Assembly (NCBI GenBank): GCA_041287365.1
Contig: JBEULL010000025.1
Span: 1-35,487 of the forward strand
Reading direction: 5' to 3'
Origin: JAQVIJ01 sp041287365
Lineage (GTDB): Bacteria > Desulfobacterota > Dissulfuribacteria > Dissulfuribacterales > DYLC01
Length of the DNA: 35,487 nt
Part shown: piece by piece, positions 31,995-35,487 of the stretch
Layout: each line of letters starts with the position of its first letter
Position numbering within the stretch: position 1 is the first letter of the stretch
Notes under the pieces: generated by a model
Databases searched by the model: none
The model's input: only the letters and a program-made list of their open reading frames with translations
What the model was told of the DNA's origin: nothing
Position numbers and translations under genes: made by a program

Positions 31995-34421
31995 ATGGGA
32001 AAACAGATCATCCTGAAGGGAGTAACACAGCACAATCTCAAAGGCTTTGACCTCACTATACCCCTTGGCCAGATTACAGTGATCACAGGACCTTCTGGAT
32101 CCGGAAAATCCACTCTTGCCATAGATGTGCTGTTTGCAGAAGGGCAACACAGATATCTGGAATCCATGGGACTTGAGATCAAAAGGCTGATCCGGCTCTG
32201 GGAAAGGCCTAAAGTGCAATTGATCTCCGGCCTTCCCCCTCCCCTGCTGCTGGAACACAATTATGTCCCTGCCAATCTCAAAACAAATGTGGCAAATCTC
32301 ACTGATATAAGCACATTTTTGAGAAATCTATTTGCACAGATCGGTGAATTATATTGTCCGTCCTGCCAGCACCGCATCCTCACAATGACCATAGGACAGA
32401 TGGCCGATCGCCTTTATTCCTTGCCAGAAGGCACAAAACTCACACTGTTGGCACCAGTTACACAAAAACTCAAAAAAAGAAAAGTGACACAGATACTGGA
32501 ACAGTTGGCAAGGGAAGGCTTTGTGCGGGTACGAATTAATAATGAGCAAACCATGCTAAGTGACATAGGCCCAGAAATAAGAGAGATCAACAACCTTGAA
32601 GCGGTAGTGGATCGTATCATTTTGAAACACGGGAGCCTTTCCAGGCTCACGGATTCATTACGCATAGCGCTTAAGTTGGGAGATGGGGTGGTGAAGGCTG
32701 AAGTCCAGAATAGTCCCCGCCCCATCCAATATCTAACATTCACAGAAAGGCCTTTCTGCCCTAATTGTTTCATATCATTTCCTGCCATAACACCCCAAAT
32801 CTTCTCAGCATTTCATATGGATGGGGCTTGTCAAAAGTGTGATGGAAGAGGATGCAGTCACTGTGAAAATACAGGGCTTAATCCCTTCTCCAGGGCAGTC
32901 AAGATATTGAATCATTCCATTCACGAACTCATGAGAAAAAATGTGCAGCAGTTGGCTGTGTTTATTGAACAACTCCTTTCAACTATATCTAACTACAAGG
33001 AATCTGCCCAAAGATATGCAGCAGAGGAATTGATCAAGGCCATTCAATGCAGACTGCAGTCAATGGAACGCTTGGGGTTAGGCTACATACCACTCAATAT
33101 GCCATTAAAGAATCTATCAGGAGGAGAGATACAACGCATACGGCTCTCCGCCCAATTGGGCCGATCACTTACCGGAGTGCTTTACGTGTTGGATGAACCC
33201 ACCTGTGGACTCCATCCAAAGGAACAGGATGCGCTGTGGAAGGAGCTTCTGGCACTTAAGGAAATGGGAAATACCATCATCCTCGTGGAGCATGACCTAT
33301 CAAGCATTATGCAGGCAGATTATTTGGTGGAATTGGGCACAGGGGCCGGTAAAAGAGGAGGGAAGCTAATCTATGCAGGTCCGCCAGAAGGGTTAAAAGA
33401 ATGCCATCTATCTATTACACGACCATATCTCACGGACGAGACCGCCTTATCCCGAAAGAAAAAGGCATTTTCCGCATCTTCACCATATCTGATGCTTCAA
33501 CACATCTTCAAAAACAACCTCAAAAACATTTCAGTCACTGTCCCTCTAAACGCCTTGGTATGCGTAACCGGTGTCTCTGGTTCAGGCAAAAGTAGCCTGG
33601 TATCTGCCCTGCATGAGGCATTATTGCAACGGAATCCATCCAATGCCAAAGATACTACTGGCACCACCCCATCGCTTTCTCTTCATCATGCTGAAATACT
33701 GCCGCTTCCACGTCTTATCGATCAGCAGCCACTCTTTCGCTCAAAATTTTCCATGCCGGCCACATATCTTGGAGTCTTCAGCCATATCAAAAAGCTCTTT
33801 TCCATGACCCAGGCCGCAAGAGCCAGTGGCTATGGCCCATCACACTTCAATCTGATGCAAAAAGGTGGAAGATGTGAGGCCTGCCAGGGCCAAGGATTCA
33901 TCTTTACAGATGTGGAGTACTTGCCTCCTATCAAATCAATATGTGAGATATGTGGCGGGGCTCGCTACAATCGAGATACCCTTCAAATCCGCTACAAAGG
34001 CCATAACATCGCAGAGATACTGCATATGACCATCGAAGAGGCGCATGATTTCTTCGCCAAACTACCATATATCAGAAAACCCTTGAAAGAAGCCATGCGC
34101 ATCGGGCTTGGCTACCTACAGTTAGGGCAGTGGGCATTGGACTTATCGGGTGGTGAATGCCAAAGGCTCAAACTCTGTCAGGCACTTATTGCACCATCCA
34201 GACGCCACAATATATATCTAATGGATGAACCATCCAGAGGCATGCATCTCTGCGACATACAAAAACTTATGGAGATATGGGATGAACTCATAGAACACGG
34301 CCACTCCATTGTCATCATCGAACACATGAAGGAACTGGTAACCCTGTGCGATTGTGTCATAGAATTGGGGCCAGAAGGCGGCCCAGGAGGAGGAAATGTG
34401 GTCAAATTTATATGGACTTAA
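31995..34421 (+). CDS. UvrA-family ABC ATPase paralog lacking the insertion domain
   Basis: At 808 aa it is shorter than canonical UvrA (about 940). It has Walker A GPSGSGKST (32-40), a CPSC zinc knuckle at 121, a UvrB-binding-like stretch (about 130-240), CPNC at 255, signature LSGGEIQR (374), Walker B VLYVLDEPTCGLHP, a second Walker A GVSGSGKSS (526), the zinc module C627/C630/C650/C653, and a second LSGGECQRLKL with LMDEPSRGMHL. The second zinc region is collapsed to C279-x2-C-x4-C-x2-C, so the insertion domain of about 100 residues is missing. Canonical uvrA may exist elsewhere. The start lacks a Shine-Dalgarno sequence, and a small CGTAT-N6-ATACG hairpin lies just before the ATG. Confidence 0.9.
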   Translation: MGKQIILKGVTQHNLKGFDLTIPLGQITVITGPSGSGKSTLAIDVLFAEGQHRYLESMGLEIKRLIRLWERPKVQLISGLPPPLLLEHNYVPANLKTNVANLTDISTFLRNLFAQIGELYCPSCQHRILTMTIGQMADRLYSLPEGTKLTLLAPVTQKLKKRKVTQILEQLAREGFVRVRINNEQTMLSDIGPEIREINNLEAVVDRIILKHGSLSRLTDSLRIALKLGDGVVKAEVQNSPRPIQYLTFTERPFCPNCFISFPAITPQIFSAFHMDGACQKCDGRGCSHCENTGLNPFSRAVKILNHSIHELMRKNVQQLAVFIEQLLSTISNYKESAQRYAAEELIKAIQCRLQSMERLGLGYIPLNMPLKNLSGGEIQRIRLSAQLGRSLTGVLYVLDEPTCGLHPKEQDALWKELLALKEMGNTIILVEHDLSSIMQADYLVELGTGAGKRGGKLIYAGPPEGLKECHLSITRPYLTDETALSRKKKAFSASSPYLMLQHIFKNNLKNISVTVPLNALVCVTGVSGSGKSSLVSALHEALLQRNPSNAKDTTGTTPSLSLHHAEILPLPRLIDQQPLFRSKFSMPATYLGVFSHIKKLFSMTQAARASGYGPSHFNLMQKGGRCEACQGQGFIFTDVEYLPPIKSICEICGGARYNRDTLQIRYKGHNIAEILHMTIEEAHDFFAKLPYIRKPLKEAMRIGLGYLQLGQWALDLSGGECQRLKLCQALIAPSRRHNIYLMDEPSRGMHLCDIQKLMEIWDELIEHGHSIVIIEHMKELVTLCDCVIELGPEGGPGGGNVVKFIWT

Positions 34422-34669
34422 AGGCGGTTGCAGATCAGAGATAACCGCTAATTTATTGATTAACCAATAGAATATATATGAGACTGTCGACTATATTACC
34501 CTTTGCCATATATCTACCCGTGCCATCACAGGTTACATTACGATGTGCATCGTAATAGGCATTCTACCATGAGCATCCCGCAGGTCTTACCTGCCATCAG
34601 GGTGTGTATAGATTCGGCCCACCACTTTCCTTTAATGCGAATTTCGTTGACTTCTATAATAACTCTTAT
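34422..34669. other. Non-coding stretch with two perfect inverted repeats
   Basis: No convincing gene is seen. The stretch holds ATTACGATG-TG-CATCGTAAT (34537-34556, 9-bp arms) and GCAGGT-CTT-ACCTGC (34580-34594, 6-bp arms). TGCCATCA occurs twice, at 34521-34528 and 34592-34599. It lies between the convergent UvrA-like and DUF1232 genes. A structured RNA or a recombination remnant is possible; neither is shown. Confidence 0.4.
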
Positions 34670-35077
34670 CTATACATCAATCACATCGATATTTCTATTA
34701 CACCACATTTCATAACGATCTAATTCTTCTTTTATAAAACGCACAGCCAATCCAACAACAGCCAAATCATCTATTTGCCCGATTATTGGCAAAAAATCAG
34801 GAAATATATCAATAGGATCAAGAATATATAAAAGAGCTGCTACAGAAATAGCTACAGATACCCAAGAAATTTGTCTATAATTCCCACTATAATAATCTTT
34901 TATAAGAGCAATCAATAATTGACCATATTTATAGACATTATTTAATGGCCCTGAGTTGAACATGCTGGATATTTTTTCTGCTTTTTCAAGAATAAGTTGA
35001 AGATCAACATTAGTGATACGTTTGGCGTCTGACAGGAGTCTTTTGATAAGCTGAGAGTCATTGATTTTATTATTCAT
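34670..35077 (-). CDS. DUF1232 (YkvA-like) family protein
   Basis: The 135-aa protein has an N-terminal charged helical part and a hydrophobic segment (VSVAISVAALLYILDPIDIFPDFLP), followed by IIGQIDDLAVVGLAVRFIKEELD. This is the DUF1232 core, with its conserved LxPxDxIPDxxPxxGxxDD pattern. The family is small and widespread with unknown function, likely at the membrane. The gene is clearly more AT-rich than its neighbours, which hints at a different origin. No strong ribosome-binding signal is seen before ATG 35077. Confidence 0.8.
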   Translation of the reverse strand: MNNKINDSQLIKRLLSDAKRITNVDLQLILEKAEKISSMFNSGPLNNVYKYGQLLIALIKDYYSGNYRQISWVSVAISVAALLYILDPIDIFPDFLPIIGQIDDLAVVGLAVRFIKEELDRYEMWCNRNIDVIDV

Positions 35078-35487
35078 ATGAACATGTCAAAAATTACAGC
35101 TCTAATTAAAAGACAGCTACTCAACATAATGCCTCTACTTCAATAAAAACACAGCCAAAAGACACAAACATGCCAAACGTTAAGTTAGACAATGCCTTCA
35201 TTCATTTTTTATATATTATAACCAGTAATAAAAAGCAAGAGTTAAAAAGACCAACAGCCGTGACAAAACCATAACATTTCAATTAGTTGCCCAAAAGTGA
35301 ACCCAGCATGCCGCTCAGCAGATTGCCTTTAGCCATTTGATTGCCTTATTCCGAAACAGTTTTCCGACAAAAGACAATCAATTTTGCCAATAAAATTTTT
35401 ACAAATTTTACTAACATAGCTGAACAAAAAACAATATCAGGTTATAGATACAAGACATTCGAGAAAGATTAAGGCATGTTGCAGCTG
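35078..35487. other. AT-rich intergenic region at window end, no gene longer than 17 codons supported
   Basis: The region has a high A/T content with many homopolymer stretches and no long open frame. The only coding-like item is a minus-strand frame at 35283-35336 for a 17-residue peptide (MAKGNLLSGMLGSLLGN) with AAGG upstream, locally richer in G and C. No terminator, tRNA or repeat was recognised. Confidence 0.4.

Noticed and set aside
34538..34669. Minus-strand open frame continuing after the DUF1232 stop (EIRIKGKWWAESIHTL...)
   Set aside because: It has no start codon near its beginning, it is 43 codons long and it spans two inverted repeats. No family was recognised.

Overview
The window is a gene-dense stretch of a Gram-negative anaerobe, most likely a member of Desulfobacterota (the former Deltaproteobacteria), possibly close to Dissulfuribacter-like thermophilic sulfur organisms. 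The assignment is an inference from gene order and content. The order ilvB-ilvN-ilvC-psd-pssA-leuA and the run rpsA-sppA-IHF-like are familiar in that group. A class I hybrid cluster protein, an octaheme HAO-family cytochrome, a siroheme mini-protein and HypF all point to anaerobic respiration. No rRNA, tRNA, CRISPR array or intact transposase was recognised.

Layout: (1) 1-1636 (+): the last codons of one AAA-ATPase-like/PDDEXK protein, joined by an ATGA overlap to a complete paralog and closed by a strong terminator. (2) 1719-6649 (-): a nitrogen-oxide and redox block. Read in transcription order it holds a small siroheme/ferredoxin protein, the hybrid cluster protein Hcp, a small Cys-rich protein, an Hcp-associated ferredoxin-type protein and an exported octaheme HAO-like cytochrome. 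Hcp has a perfect 14-bp TTGAC-N4-GTCAA palindrome at about -41.5 from a candidate -10 box, the geometry of an activator of the HcpR/FNR/CRP family. (3) 6668-10381 (-): a response regulator, a sensor kinase whose periplasmic domain carries a c-type heme motif, and an MltD-like lytic transglycosylase. A 141-bp imperfect palindrome lies between kinase and regulator. (4) 10531-18312 (-): a tight run of fmdB-like, hemC, cobA-hemD fusion, soluble histidine-kinase-like protein, UvrD/PcrA-type helicase, an unknown 111-aa protein and an EhaR-like HAD protein. (5) 18573-27966 (+): branched-chain amino-acid and phosphatidylethanolamine synthesis genes, then hypF and rpe. (6) 28043-28282 (-): a small exported protein with its own good sigma-70 promoter. 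(7) 28509-34421 (+): six-domain ribosomal protein S1, SppA, an IHF/HU-like protein, a stand-alone AsnC-type ligand-binding domain and a shortened UvrA paralog. (8) 34422-35487: an AT-rich, gene-poor end with a DUF1232 protein and a stem-loop-rich stretch.

How the genes fit together: the most biologically suggestive part is 1.7-9.1 kb. An octaheme HAO-family enzyme and Hcp in one block fit a periplasmic nitrite/hydroxylamine reduction or nitrosative-stress route, as proposed for the Hao/Hcp 'reverse HURM' scheme of Nautilia. A siroheme protein and a heme-bearing two-component sensor lie directly upstream, and hemC/cobA-hemD, which make the tetrapyrrole precursors, lie about 10 kb away. The functional link is inferred; presence and order are read from the sequence.

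Starts were moved from the longest open frame to an internal start where a Shine-Dalgarno sequence or family alignment favoured it. This applies to the 3873, 5905, 9058, 10381, 11622, 15568, 18312, 18573, 24933, 28282 and 31651 starts. Family names come from recognised motifs, not from a database search.
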